In this document: positions 35,389-44,207 of the stretch, piece after piece | Numbering within the stretch: position 1 is the first letter of the stretch | Layout: every line of letters begins with the position of its first letter | Assembly (NCBI RefSeq): GCF_018986435.1 | Contig: NZ_JAHMIN010000015.1 | Coordinates: 33,557 to 97,556 of the forward strand | Length of the DNA: 64,000 nucleotides | Source: Hahella sp. HN01 | GTDB taxonomy: Bacteria > Pseudomonadota > Gammaproteobacteria > Pseudomonadales > Oleiphilaceae | Direction: 5' to 3' | Translations under genes and position numbers: made by a program | The notes under the pieces: generated by a model | Seen by the model: only the letters and a program-made list of their open reading frames with translations | What the model was told of the DNA's origin: nothing | The model's database searches: none

Positions 35389-35970
35389 TTAAGAGTGACC
35401 GCGCAGACTGCGAATCCGTCCCCACAGGGTATCTTTTTCATCTGCGGACATGTCTCGGACTCGCTGTGCAATCTGATCTTTGGCGACGCCTTCTCGCTTG
35501 AGCAATACCGCGATTTCAAAATCAGCCACCGGCACGAACTCTGCGCCGCAGGAGCGGCAGAAGTTGCCGGGGCCGGACGCCGCGCACCAGTGACAGGTGG
35601 CGAAGCGCTCAACCTGACGTCCGCAGGACACGCAAAGGTCGCCGCTTTTGTAGTCTTTAGGCTGGCGATGCTGGCAATGAGCGCACTTCACGATGTCCGC
35701 GCTTTCAACAACAACGGAAGGGTTTAATACAGATGCGGAAGAGGTTGAGGAAGAGGAGGACGTAGAGGCCGCTTGAGGGCCAACCGCCCAGGCCATGACT
35801 TCGGCGGCGACACTGTGTTCAAGGCCAGACAGTGCGGCCAGCGTGCCGGCGTCGCCAACGGTTTGGAAGTCCTGTTTGCTTTCTATCCCTGCGTCCACTA
35901 ACGCCTGAATGTTGTCTTCGCTGAGGCCTTTCGCTTTCAATATGTTCTGTTCAAGTTTGGAAAACGCCAT
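35389..35970 (-). CDS. Small helical-hairpin plus double-zinc-ribbon protein
   Basis: A 193-residue protein. Residues 1-62 form a compact helical domain like helix-hairpin-helix repeats (ILKAKGLSEDNIQALVDAGI, LAALSGLEHSVAAEVMAWAV). A Ser-rich linker (69-80) leads to two zinc ribbons: C96/C99, C113/C116, C126/C129, C138/C141. The tail EIAVLLKREGVAKDQIAQRVRDM parallels that of the giant protein encoded 108 bases downstream. Spacing C-x2-C-x13-C-x2-C then C-x2-C-x8-C-x2-C is nearly the same in both. It is likely the first gene of the three-gene set. Function unknown; the modules suggest binding to a nucleic acid or to a partner protein. Confidence 0.78.
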   Translation of the reverse strand: MAFSKLEQNILKAKGLSEDNIQALVDAGIESKQDFQTVGDAGTLAALSGLEHSVAAEVMAWAVGPQAASTSSSSSTSSASVLNPSVVVESADIVKCAHCQHRQPKDYKSGDLCVSCGRQVERFATCHWCAASGPGNFCRSCGAEFVPVADFEIAVLLKREGVAKDQIAQRVRDMSADEKDTLWGRIRSLRGHS

Positions 35971-36033
35971 AACTTCTCATCCGTTGGTCAAGGTAAAGGA
36001 GGGAATGTTTAGAAAGAGCATGTCTAAACTTAG

Positions 36034-36062
36034 CAGAGCCCTATCGTCAAACATAGGCTCTG
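36034..36062. terminator. Hairpin downstream of the lysR-type gene
   Basis: CAGAGCC (36034-36040) pairs with GGCTCTG (36056-36062), with an added TAT/ATA pairing past one bulged base. Four Ts follow on the plus strand and only a weak U-rich stretch on the minus strand. It lies between the minus-strand lysR end and the zinc-ribbon gene start, so it may insulate the two. Confidence 0.4.
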
Positions 36063-36139
36063 TTTTGCATGTCGATACGCCCTACGCATTTTTAGGCGAT
36101 AGCACAGCCAAACCAAGCGGCGTTTTTACTCATAACCCG

Positions 36140-37009
36140 TCATCCGCCAGCGCGTTCCGGGGCCCCCGCCTCTTCCCAGCGCCTTAGACACAATCCTTGC
36201 AGACAGTCCAAAGGCCCTTCCATGGCGCGCTTTTTCGGATACGCCAAGCCAATTTCCAGCTCTAACTTAACATCGACCAGAGGGCGCAATACGATGTCCT
36301 TACGCTCACGGGTTTCCGGCCAGTCCGGCGCCAGCGCAGCGCCTACGCCAGCGCTAACCAGACCCAATGCATACTCAATCGTGCGGATATTCGCCCGTGT
36401 CAGGAAGCTGATTTTGCGATGTCGCAACTCCTGCTGCAGGCTTTCCAGGGCGTCACATGGGCTGCGATGAATAAAGGGCAGATTATCCAGCTCCTCCAAT
36501 GTCACCTGTTCCTGCAGACTGAGCGAATGCCCCGCTGGCAGCGCCAACAGATAACGGTCGAGCCAGATAGGTTGAAAGCGTTCGTCTTCACGCAAGTAGG
36601 CCGGCGTGATAATGCGGGCGTCGCAGGGCTCCTCGGGGTTCACCAGGCTCAGCTCTAGCGACTCCACCGACTGAATCAGCTCTTTCAGCAAAAAACTCAT
36701 GCGCTCCGCCCCCAAAGACCGCATCAGGCCAAGGGAAAAAGGCATGGGTTGAGGCTTGTTGCGAAAGAGTTGGGATATCGCCTGCGCCTCGCCGGTGAGC
36801 TTTTTCGCCAGGGGATACAAACGCTGCGCCGAGTCACTGGGATAAACGCCTTTGCTGTGACGAGAAAACAGCAGCGTATCCAGATGCGCCTCCAAATGCT
36901 GAATAGCGGCGGAGATAGAAGGTTGCGCCACATAACAACGCCTTGCAGCGGCTGAGATGGAGCCCAGCTCATACACCGCAATGAAGTACCGCAGTTCTCG
37001 TAAATCCAT
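36140..37009 (-). CDS. LysR-family regulator divergent from acyl-CoA dehydrogenase (GcdR-like)
   Basis: A 289-residue LysR regulator. The winged helix-turn-helix at the N-terminus reads LRYFIAVYELGSISAAARRCYVAQPSISAAIQHLEAHL; a substrate-binding domain follows from about 90. It is divergent from the glutaryl-CoA-dehydrogenase-like gene with 142 bases between starts, the gcdR-gcdH arrangement of Pseudomonas. It therefore probably controls that operon in response to glutarate or a related acid. The shared gap, rich in AT (around 37030-37080), should hold its operator. Confidence 0.85.
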   Translation of the reverse strand: MDLRELRYFIAVYELGSISAAARRCYVAQPSISAAIQHLEAHLDTLLFSRHSKGVYPSDSAQRLYPLAKKLTGEAQAISQLFRNKPQPMPFSLGLMRSLGAERMSFLLKELIQSVESLELSLVNPEEPCDARIITPAYLREDERFQPIWLDRYLLALPAGHSLSLQEQVTLEELDNLPFIHRSPCDALESLQQELRHRKISFLTRANIRTIEYALGLVSAGVGAALAPDWPETRERKDIVLRPLVDVKLELEIGLAYPKKRAMEGPLDCLQGLCLRRWEEAGAPERAGG

Positions 37010-37151
37010 AGTGGGCGCCCCGGCTTTTGGTATAGGAATTAACTATATCACATGCATATAAATAATATTTCTACTTTACCAACAGCGCTCGTATGCTAGA
37101 CCTAAAATGGCGCGCGTATGGCGCGAACCCAATTCAGGAAAAGGTGATCCA

Positions 37152-38339
37152 ATGAGCGCAAGCAAACCCCAATTCGACTGGAGCGATCCGTTTCTGCTGG
37201 AGACCCAGCTGACCGACGACGAGCGCATGATTCGGGACACGGCGCGCAACTATGCGCAGGAAAAACTGATGTCTCGCATCCTTGAAGCCAACCGTAAGGA
37301 GATCTTCCACCGGGAGATCATGAGCGAGCTGGGTGAATTGGGTCTGTTGGGCTGCACTTTGCCCGAAGAATACGGCTGCGCCGGCGCCAACTATGTCAGT
37401 TACGGACTGGTGGCGCGCGAAGTAGAGCGGGTGGATAGCGGCTATCGCTCCGCCATGAGCGTGCAATCTTCACTGGTGATGCATCCTATTTACGCCTACG
37501 GCAGCGAAGATCAACGCAAGAAATACCTGCCCAAGCTGGCTTCCGGCGAGTGGGTGGGCTGCTTCGGCCTCACTGAGCCTGACTCAGGCTCCGACCCCGC
37601 CAGCATGCGCACTCGCGCTGAACGCGTCGCCGACGGCTACCTGCTGAAAGGAACCAAAATGTGGATCACCAACTCCCCTATCGCCGATGTGATGGTGGTA
37701 TGGGCGAAGCTGGATGGGGAAATACGCGGCTTCATTTTGGAAAAAGGCATGAAAGGCCTGACCGCGCCAAAAATCGAAGGCAAGTTCTCCCTGCGCGCGT
37801 CGATTACCGGCGAGATCGTGATGGACGATGTTTTCGTTCCTGAAGCCAACATGCTACCCAACGCTTCCGGTTTGAAAGGCCCCTTCGGCTGTCTTAACAA
37901 AGCTCGCTACGGCATTGCCTGGGGCGCTTTGGGCGCGGCCGAATTTTGCTGGACCCAGGCGCGTCAGTATTGTCTTGACCGCAAACAGTTCGGTCGTCCG
38001 TTGGCGGCGAATCAGATCATTCAGCTGAAACTGGCCAACATGCAGACGGAAATCAGTATTAGCCTGCAAGGCTGTTTACAAGCCGGCCGTCTGATGGACG
38101 AAGGCCGCTGTGCGCCGGAACTGATTTCTCTGATCAAACGCAACTCTTGCGGCAAAGCCCTGGATATCGCCCGCGTCGCCCGCGATATGCACGGGGGCAA
38201 CGGCATCGCCGACGAATTCCATGTCATACGCCATGTGTGCAACCTTGAAGCAGTGAACACTTACGAGGGCACGCATGATATCCACGCCCTGATTTTGGGA
38301 CGTGCGCAAACCGGCATCCAGGCGTTCACCGGCGCGTAG
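37152..38339 (+). CDS. gcdH: Acyl-CoA dehydrogenase, glutaryl-CoA dehydrogenase type
   Basis: FAD-dependent oxidative decarboxylation of glutaryl-CoA to crotonyl-CoA in lysine/glutarate breakdown, by family. The 395 residues begin [29 protein letters not shown] and include [19 protein letters not shown] (substrate and FAD contacts), [23 protein letters not shown] and the catalytic Glu in [24 protein letters not shown]. The ATG at 37152 follows AAAGGTGA; a frame opening at 37107 is longer than the family. It is the first gene of an operon with the E1 and acyltransferase genes. Confidence 0.87.
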   Translation: MSASKPQFDWSDPFLLETQLTDDERMIRDTARNYAQEKLMSRILEANRKEIFHREIMSELGELGLLGCTLPEEYGCAGANYVSYGLVAREVERVDSGYRSAMSVQSSLVMHPIYAYGSEDQRKKYLPKLASGEWVGCFGLTEPDSGSDPASMRTRAERVADGYLLKGTKMWITNSPIADVMVVWAKLDGEIRGFILEKGMKGLTAPKIEGKFSLRASITGEIVMDDVFVPEANMLPNASGLKGPFGCLNKARYGIAWGALGAAEFCWTQARQYCLDRKQFGRPLAANQIIQLKLANMQTEISISLQGCLQAGRLMDEGRCAPELISLIKRNSCGKALDIARVARDMHGGNGIADEFHVIRHVCNLEAVNTYEGTHDIHALILGRAQTGIQAFTGA

Positions 38340-38408
38340 GCGCCGGCGCCCCGCCATCAAGATATAAACAGCTTTTCCAAGAACTGAATCAGGCTGAGGT
38401 AGCTCTTC

Positions 38409-40646
38409 ATGCAAAACCGGGCTGAAGTGGTGGAACAAAACTTTCTTCGTCGCGTCAACGCAGGGGATCTACCCGCCCCGCTGTCCGAGACCTCGCCGCA
38501 ACAGGCTGGCTTAAGTCCGGCGCAGGCGGCGGCGATATTCGAATCCCAGGCGCTCTCGCGCATTCTGGATCTGCACTCGCGCAAGTTGCAGGCGCGGGGA
38601 GAAAGTTTCTACACCATTGGCAGCTCCGGCCATGAGGGCAATGCCGCCATTGCTGCGGCGTTCCGGCACAACGACATGGCCTTTCTGCATTACCGGGACG
38701 CCGCCTTTATGATTCAGCGCAGCAAACAGGTTCCAGGGCAGACTATCGCCTGGGACTTCTTGCTCAGTTTCGCCGCGTCCGCGGAAGATCCTATCGCCGG
38801 CGGACGACATAAAGTACTGGGCTCGAAATCGCTGTTTATTCCGCCGCAAACCAGCACCATCGCCTCGCACCTGCCAAAAGCGGTGGGCGCGGCATACAGC
38901 ATCGGCCTCAACCGCCGCCTCAAGCTCAATGGCGAAATGCCTGACGACGCGGTGGTTCTGTGCAGTTTTGGCGACGCGTCGCTGAACCACTCAACCGCGC
39001 AGGGAGCCATTAACACCTCATGCTGGACTGCTTACCAGCGCGTACCGCTGCCCTTGTTGTGGGTCTGCGAAGATAACGGCATCGGCATTTCCGTACGCAC
39101 TCCCCAGGGCTGGGTGGAAGCGAATATGAGCCGCCGCCCCGGTTTGCACTATCTGCGTTGCGACGGACTGAATTTTGCAGATGTCTACGCCACGGCCCAC
39201 CGCGCTGAGAGCATTGTCAGAAAACGCCGCGAACCTGCATTTTTGCATATGTCCTGCGTACGCCTGATGGGACATGCAGGCTCCGACGCCCAGCAAGCTT
39301 ATCTGAGCATGAAAGAAATCGAAGCTCATGAAGCGCAAGACCCCTTACTGCACTCAGCGCGCATTCTCATTGAACATGGGATATTGAGCGCTCACGACAT
39401 GATCGAGATGTATCAGAGCACAACGGAGCGCGTGGTGAAGGTGGCGGAGGAAGCCATCAAGCGCCCCAAATTACTGACCAGCAAATCCGTGATGGCCAGT
39501 CTGACGCCGCCACGTCGCGTCGCAGCGCCGCAAACGGAATACGACGACGCTTACCTGGAAGCGCGCGAGCGCATATTCGCCCGCGAGCGTGTGCAGATGG
39601 AGTCGCCGCAACATACCGCCCGCCTGATTAACTGGGCCCTCAGTGACTTGATGCTAAGCCACACCGACATCATCCTCGCTGGTGAAGATGTCGGCCGCAA
39701 AGGCGGCGTATACGGCGTCACCCAGAAGCTGCAGGAGAAGTTCGGCTCCCACCGCGTCATCGATACGCTGCTGGACGAGCAAAGCATTCTCGGCCTGGGC
39801 ATTGGCGTCGCCCACAACCGTTTGCTGCCTATCGTGGAAATCCAGTTTCTCGCATATGTGCACAACGCCGAAGATCAGCTGCGCGGGGAAGCCGCCACCT
39901 TGAGCTTTTTCTCGCAAGGACAGTTCACCAATCCCATGGTGGTGCGCATTGCCGGCCTGGCCTATCAGAAAGGGTTTGGCGGTCACTTTCATAACGACAA
40001 CTCCTTTAACGTGTTTCGCGATATCCCCGGCCTGATTGTGGCCTGTCCGTCCAACGGCTGGGACGCGGTGTCCATGCTGCGCGAATCCGTCCGTCTGGCC
40101 CGCGAAGAACAACGCGTGGTCATATTCCTCGAACCCATCGCCCTGTACATGACCCGCGATTTACATGAAGAAGGCGATGGTCAGTGGACTGACCTCTACT
40201 TACCGCCACAGGAAAACCAGCACATTAGCTTCGGGCAAGTTGCTCAATGGGGCAAAGGTAAAGATCTGGCGATCATCACCTACGGCAATGGGTACTACCT
40301 GAGCCGTCAGGCGGCGAAAGCGCTGGAGCAGGATGGCGTTCGCCTGCGCATCATCGACCTGCGCTGGCTGCTGCCACTGCCGGAAGAGGCGTTATTAGAA
40401 GCCATTGCGGGCTGTGAGCGAATTTTGGTGGTGGATGAATGCAGACGCACCGGATCTGTCAGCGAGGAAATCATGACCCTTCTCATGGAATCCGGCTGGG
40501 ATCGTACGCAAGTCAGCCGCCTATGCGCGGAAGACTCCTTCATTCCCCTGGGTCGCGCCGCCACCTGTACATTGCCCGACAGAGACGGCATCGTCGAGGC
40601 GGCCAGGGCCCTGCTCGGCCATATCCTGTTAGCCAAAGCGGAATAA
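38409..40646 (+). CDS. 2-oxoacid dehydrogenase E1 component, alpha-beta fusion
   Basis: A thiamine-diphosphate enzyme of 745 residues joining the alpha and beta subunits of branched-chain 2-oxoacid dehydrogenase E1. The alpha part (about 40-370) has GDASLNHSTAQGAINTS...NGIGIS, the ThDP/Mg motif. The beta part (about 395-740) has LAGEDVGRKGGVYGVTQKLQEKFG, LGIGVAHNRLLPIVEIQF and the C-terminal transketolase-like domain with VDECRRTGSVSEEI. No E2 or E3 gene is adjacent, so it must borrow partners or work alone. GAGGTAG precedes the ATG. It lies 69 bases after gcdH and 54 before the acyltransferase gene, probably one operon. Confidence 0.87.
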   Translation: MQNRAEVVEQNFLRRVNAGDLPAPLSETSPQQAGLSPAQAAAIFESQALSRILDLHSRKLQARGESFYTIGSSGHEGNAAIAAAFRHNDMAFLHYRDAAFMIQRSKQVPGQTIAWDFLLSFAASAEDPIAGGRHKVLGSKSLFIPPQTSTIASHLPKAVGAAYSIGLNRRLKLNGEMPDDAVVLCSFGDASLNHSTAQGAINTSCWTAYQRVPLPLLWVCEDNGIGISVRTPQGWVEANMSRRPGLHYLRCDGLNFADVYATAHRAESIVRKRREPAFLHMSCVRLMGHAGSDAQQAYLSMKEIEAHEAQDPLLHSARILIEHGILSAHDMIEMYQSTTERVVKVAEEAIKRPKLLTSKSVMASLTPPRRVAAPQTEYDDAYLEARERIFARERVQMESPQHTARLINWALSDLMLSHTDIILAGEDVGRKGGVYGVTQKLQEKFGSHRVIDTLLDEQSILGLGIGVAHNRLLPIVEIQFLAYVHNAEDQLRGEAATLSFFSQGQFTNPMVVRIAGLAYQKGFGGHFHNDNSFNVFRDIPGLIVACPSNGWDAVSMLRESVRLAREEQRVVIFLEPIALYMTRDLHEEGDGQWTDLYLPPQENQHISFGQVAQWGKGKDLAIITYGNGYYLSRQAAKALEQDGVRLRIIDLRWLLPLPEEALLEAIAGCERILVVDECRRTGSVSEEIMTLLMESGWDRTQVSRLCAEDSFIPLGRAATCTLPDRDGIVEAARALLGHILLAKAE

Positions 40647-40700
40647 CCGGACGAAAGCAGAATAACTCGCAGAGACGATTAACAGCGTGCGGAACATAAG

Positions 40701-41744
40701 ATGAAAGAAAGAATCGCCATAGTCTGCCCGGGTCGCGGCACCTACAACCAAAATGAACTGGGTTACCTGAAACGCCATCATGGCGACCGATTCGCCCTGC
40801 TCAGCGAATTCGACGCCTACCGCGCGCAGCAGGGGCAGCCGACGCTTAGCGACTTGGATGGTCGCGACAAATACTCCCTGAAAGAACACTCGTCCGGAGA
40901 CAATGCGTCCGCGCTAATCTATGCCTGCGCCTATGCAGACTTCCTCAGTATCGATCGTGATCGCTACGATATCGTCGCCGTCACCGGCAACAGTATGGGC
41001 TGGTACATCGCCCTGGCCTGCGCCGGCGCGCTGGCGCCCATGGATGCGCTGCATCTGATCAATCATATGGGCGTGGCGATGCACAACGCGCTTATCGGCG
41101 GTCAGCTGGTTTACACCCTGCTTGACCCACAATGGAATCCGCTACCCGGTCGGCGCGAACAGGTTCTGGCGCTGCTTAATGACATCAATGACGAGCTCGG
41201 CGCAGAAGAAGCCTTTGTCTCCATTGAGCTGGGCGGCATGCTGGTGCTGGCCGGCAGCGATCGCGCCTGCAAAATGATGATGGCGCAACTGCCCCCGGAG
41301 CAGGAGCGCTTCCCGATGAAACTGCACAACCACGCCGCGTTCCATACGCCTTTGCAAAACCCCGTTATGCAGCAGGCTCGCCGGGACCTCGCCTCCGCGC
41401 CATTTCGCGCGCCCCAGACACCGTTAGTAGACGGACGCGGCGTCATCTGGACGCCCTGGAGTACAGACACGCAGGCATTGTGGGATTACACGCTGGGCCA
41501 TCAGGTCGTTGAAACCTATGATTTCACCAAAGCCGTGGAAGTCACGCTGAAAGAATTCTCCCCGGATCGCGTTGTCGTACTCGGTCCCGGCGACACCCTG
41601 GGCGGTTCAGTGGCGCAAACCATGGCGCGCATTCACTGGCGCGGCGTCGAGGATAAACACAGCTTCTCCGCTAGACAAAGCGCCGATCCGGTTCTGCTGG
41701 CCATGGGACGTGATGAACAAGCGGCTCCCCTGCGTAAAAAATAA
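40701..41744 (+). CDS. Acyltransferase of the malonyl-CoA:ACP transacylase (FabD) type
   Basis: A 347-residue member of the FabD-like acyltransferase fold. The nucleophile elbow GNSMGWYIAL (Ser about 97) replaces the usual GHSLGE. The second catalytic residue is likely His in NHAAFHTPL (about 218). The start IAIVCPGRGTYNQNELGYL matches the pyrophosphate-like opening of FabD. Altered motifs mean the acyl group is uncertain; malonyl is only the family default. GGAACATAAG precedes the ATG. Last gene of the gcdH-led operon. Confidence 0.75.
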   Translation: MKERIAIVCPGRGTYNQNELGYLKRHHGDRFALLSEFDAYRAQQGQPTLSDLDGRDKYSLKEHSSGDNASALIYACAYADFLSIDRDRYDIVAVTGNSMGWYIALACAGALAPMDALHLINHMGVAMHNALIGGQLVYTLLDPQWNPLPGRREQVLALLNDINDELGAEEAFVSIELGGMLVLAGSDRACKMMMAQLPPEQERFPMKLHNHAAFHTPLQNPVMQQARRDLASAPFRAPQTPLVDGRGVIWTPWSTDTQALWDYTLGHQVVETYDFTKAVEVTLKEFSPDRVVVLGPGDTLGGSVAQTMARIHWRGVEDKHSFSARQSADPVLLAMGRDEQAAPLRKK

Positions 41745-41782
41745 CGCCGGGGATTTTGCCTGTTGATTCACCGCCAGAGCTT

Positions 41783-41810
41783 TTGTAAGCTACTGGGCGG
41801 TTACGATACT
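41783..41810 (+). promoter_or_regulatory. Candidate trpE promoter
   Basis: A -35 TTGTAA (41783-41788) and -10 GATACT (41805-41810) are spaced by 16 bases. The start of transcription would fall near 41817, about 20 bases before the leader peptide. Confidence 0.45.
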
Positions 41811-41837
41811 GTTCATGCACCAGAGACCCGGGTTTCA

Positions 41838-41900
41838 GTGAATATAAAAAACGTCCTGAACATCTTTCTTCCCTCCTCCGTCTGGACTCGATGGCGCTAG
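41838..41900 (+). CDS. Putative trp leader peptide (TrpL-like)
   Basis: A 20-codon frame from GTG at 41838 to TAG at 41900 ends SSVWTRWR, with two Trp codons separated by two others near its end. It lies 100 bases upstream of trpE and runs directly into a hairpin with a T-run. Leader-peptide attenuation of trpE is known in Pseudomonas putida, so this is the expected place for one. The GTG start has no strong ribosome site, which keeps confidence moderate. Confidence 0.62.
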   Translation: MNIKNVLNIFLPSSVWTRWR

Positions 41901-41940
41901 GCGCCGCACATCTTTTTTTGCCGTTTCATCGGCATGCCTA
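41889..41940 (+). promoter_or_regulatory. Competing hairpins of the trpE attenuator
   Basis: GGCGC-TAG-GCGCC (41893-41905), extended by GAT/ATC, precedes seven or eight Ts and looks like an intrinsic terminator; the leader stop lies in its loop. The downstream half can instead pair with a later segment: TAGGCGCCG (41898-41906) with CGGC-AT-GCCTA (41930-41940). The two folds are mutually exclusive. Which one stops transcription is inference. Confidence 0.55.
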
Positions 41941-41999
41941 TATTTCAAATCTTTGTATTTTAGTGCTTAGCTTATTCGAGCTCGGAGGCGAGATTCATC

Positions 42000-43475
42000 A
42001 TGACACCCGAACAATTGGCCGCCTATCATCAGGCGGGATATAACCGCGTACCGGTCGTCCGCGAAGTAATGGCGGACCTGGACACCCCGCTGTCCACCTA
42101 TCTGAAACTGGCCAACGCGCCCTATACCTACTTACTGGAATCCGTTCAGGGCGGCGATAAATGGGGGCGCTACTCCATCATTGGTCTGCCCTGTCGCAGC
42201 GTGCTGAAAGTTCATGGGCATCAAATCAATTTCTATGAAGACAATGCGCTCGTCGAGTCCACCGAATGCACAGACCCGCTGGCCTATATCGAAACCTTCC
42301 AGCAACGTTTCAAAGTGCCGGATGTAGACGGCCTGCCCCGTTTCAACGGCGGACTGGTGGGCTACTTCGGCTACGACACCATTCGCTACATTGAACCGAA
42401 GCTGGCTAAAAGCACGCCGCCGGACCCGCTGGGCACGCCGGATATTCTGTTGATGGTGTCGGATGAGCTGGTGGTGTTCGATAACCTGAGCGGCCGCCTG
42501 ATGCTGATTCATCATGTCGATCCCGGCGCAGCGGAAGCCAGCGAACGCGCCCAGGCCCGTCTGGATGAACTGGAAACGCTATTGCGACGCCCCATTCCCG
42601 AGCACAACCTGCATGTCCAGCAAGACCTGCAGATTGCCGAAGAGGATTTCACTTCCGGTTTCACGCAGCCGAACTTCGAAGCCGCCGTGGAGAAGATCAA
42701 GGAATACGTGCTGGCGGGAGACGTCATGCAAACGGTGATCTCCCAACGCATGTCCGTCCCCTTCACCGCCGAGCCCATCAACCTGTATCGTTCTCTCCGC
42801 TGCCTCAACCCCTCTCCTTATATGTACCACCTGGATCTCGGGGATTTTCATGTAGTCGGCTCCTCCCCGGAAATTCTCGCCCACCTGGAAGACGGCGTCG
42901 CCACCGTGCGGCCTATCGCCGGCACTCGTAAGCGGGGCGCCACCGAGGCGGAAGACAATGCGTTGGAAGAAGAGCTGCTGGCTGACCCCAAAGAACTCGC
43001 CGAGCATTTGATGCTGATCGATCTGGGCCGCAACGATGTCGGCCGCGTCAGCGATATCGGCAGCGTCGAACTGACCGACAAGATGGTGATCGAACGTTAC
43101 TCGCACGTGATGCATATCGTCTCCAATGTCACCGGGAAACTGCGTCAGGGCTTGAGCGCTATTGACGTACTGCGCGCCACCCTGCCCGCCGGCACGCTGA
43201 GCGGCGCCCCAAAAATCCGCGCCATGGAGATCATCGACGAATTGGAGCCGGTTAAGCGCGGCGTCTACGGCGGCGCCATCGGATATCTGTCCTGGAACGG
43301 CAACATGGATACCGCCATCGCCATTCGCACAGCGGTTATCAAGGACAAGACGCTTTATATTCAGGCCGGGGCCGGCGTAGTCGCCGATTCCGTGCCGCGC
43401 CTGGAATGGAAGGAAACCCTCAACAAAGGCCGCGCCGTGTTCCGCGCCGTGGCTATGGCGCAAAAAGGGCTATGA
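42000..43475 (+). CDS. trpE: Anthranilate synthase component I
   Basis: Catalyses the chorismate-to-anthranilate step of tryptophan synthesis with TrpG. The 491 residues have the N-terminal feedback region with [11 protein letters not shown], which binds Trp, and the chorismate-binding C-terminal domain with [34 protein letters not shown], and [24 protein letters not shown] lies about ten bases before the ATG. The next gene, trpG, follows after about 50 bases. A leader peptide and hairpins upstream suggest attenuation. Confidence 0.96.
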   Translation: MTPEQLAAYHQAGYNRVPVVREVMADLDTPLSTYLKLANAPYTYLLESVQGGDKWGRYSIIGLPCRSVLKVHGHQINFYEDNALVESTECTDPLAYIETFQQRFKVPDVDGLPRFNGGLVGYFGYDTIRYIEPKLAKSTPPDPLGTPDILLMVSDELVVFDNLSGRLMLIHHVDPGAAEASERAQARLDELETLLRRPIPEHNLHVQQDLQIAEEDFTSGFTQPNFEAAVEKIKEYVLAGDVMQTVISQRMSVPFTAEPINLYRSLRCLNPSPYMYHLDLGDFHVVGSSPEILAHLEDGVATVRPIAGTRKRGATEAEDNALEEELLADPKELAEHLMLIDLGRNDVGRVSDIGSVELTDKMVIERYSHVMHIVSNVTGKLRQGLSAIDVLRATLPAGTLSGAPKIRAMEIIDELEPVKRGVYGGAIGYLSWNGNMDTAIAIRTAVIKDKTLYIQAGAGVVADSVPRLEWKETLNKGRAVFRAVAMAQKGL

Positions 43476-43527
43476 GCCTGCGATCACATGACGGCGAATA
43501 CACAGACAGAATTTTGAGGGTTTGAAC

Positions 43528-44118
43528 ATGTTGGTGATGATTGATAATTACGACTCTTTTACCTACAACGTCGTGCAGTATCTGGGCGAGCTGGGCGCCG
43601 ACGTGCGCGTCTATCGCAACGATGAAATCACGATAGAAGAAATTGAGGCGCTGCAACCGCAGCACCTGGTGATCTCCCCTGGGCCCTGCACGCCCAATGA
43701 AGCGGGGATATCCGTCGCGGCGATCAAACATTTCGCCGGTAAACTTCCTATCCTGGGCGTATGCCTGGGTCATCAAAGCATCGGCCAGGCGTTCGGCGGT
43801 GAAGTGATTCGCGCCGGCAAAGTCATGCATGGCAAGACCTCCAAGGTGTATCACAACGACATCGGCGTATTCAAAGGTCTCAACAATCCGTTTGAAGCGA
43901 CCCGCTACCACTCACTGGTCATCCGCGCGGACAGTCTCCCGAATTGCCTGGAAGTCACCGCCTGGACCCAGAATGAAGACGGCGGTCTGGAAGAAATCAT
44001 GGGCGTGCGTCACAAGGAACTGGCGATAGAAGGCGTGCAATTCCACCCGGAGTCCATTCTCACGGAACAAGGCCACGACTTACTGCGTAACTTCCTGCAG
44101 CAATCGGTCAGCCGCTAA
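43528..44118 (+). CDS. trpG: Anthranilate synthase component II (glutamine amidotransferase)
   Basis: Releases ammonia from glutamine for TrpE. The 196 residues include the [19 protein letters not shown] opening, the oxyanion [11 protein letters not shown], nucleophile Cys in [15 protein letters not shown] and the His-Glu pair in [10 protein letters not shown]. The ATG at 43528 has GAGGG seven bases upstream; the TTG at 43522 is not needed. Downstream of trpE, with trpD 89 bases later. Confidence 0.95.
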   Translation: MLVMIDNYDSFTYNVVQYLGELGADVRVYRNDEITIEEIEALQPQHLVISPGPCTPNEAGISVAAIKHFAGKLPILGVCLGHQSIGQAFGGEVIRAGKVMHGKTSKVYHNDIGVFKGLNNPFEATRYHSLVIRADSLPNCLEVTAWTQNEDGGLEEIMGVRHKELAIEGVQFHPESILTEQGHDLLRNFLQQSVSR

Positions 44119-44207
44119 GTCGGATATCAGCCAACGGCGTAAGCTTAGGTTTAATTGCGCGCCGGATAAGAAAACAACATAGTCTAAAAACTACGAGGAG
44201 TTGCGCC

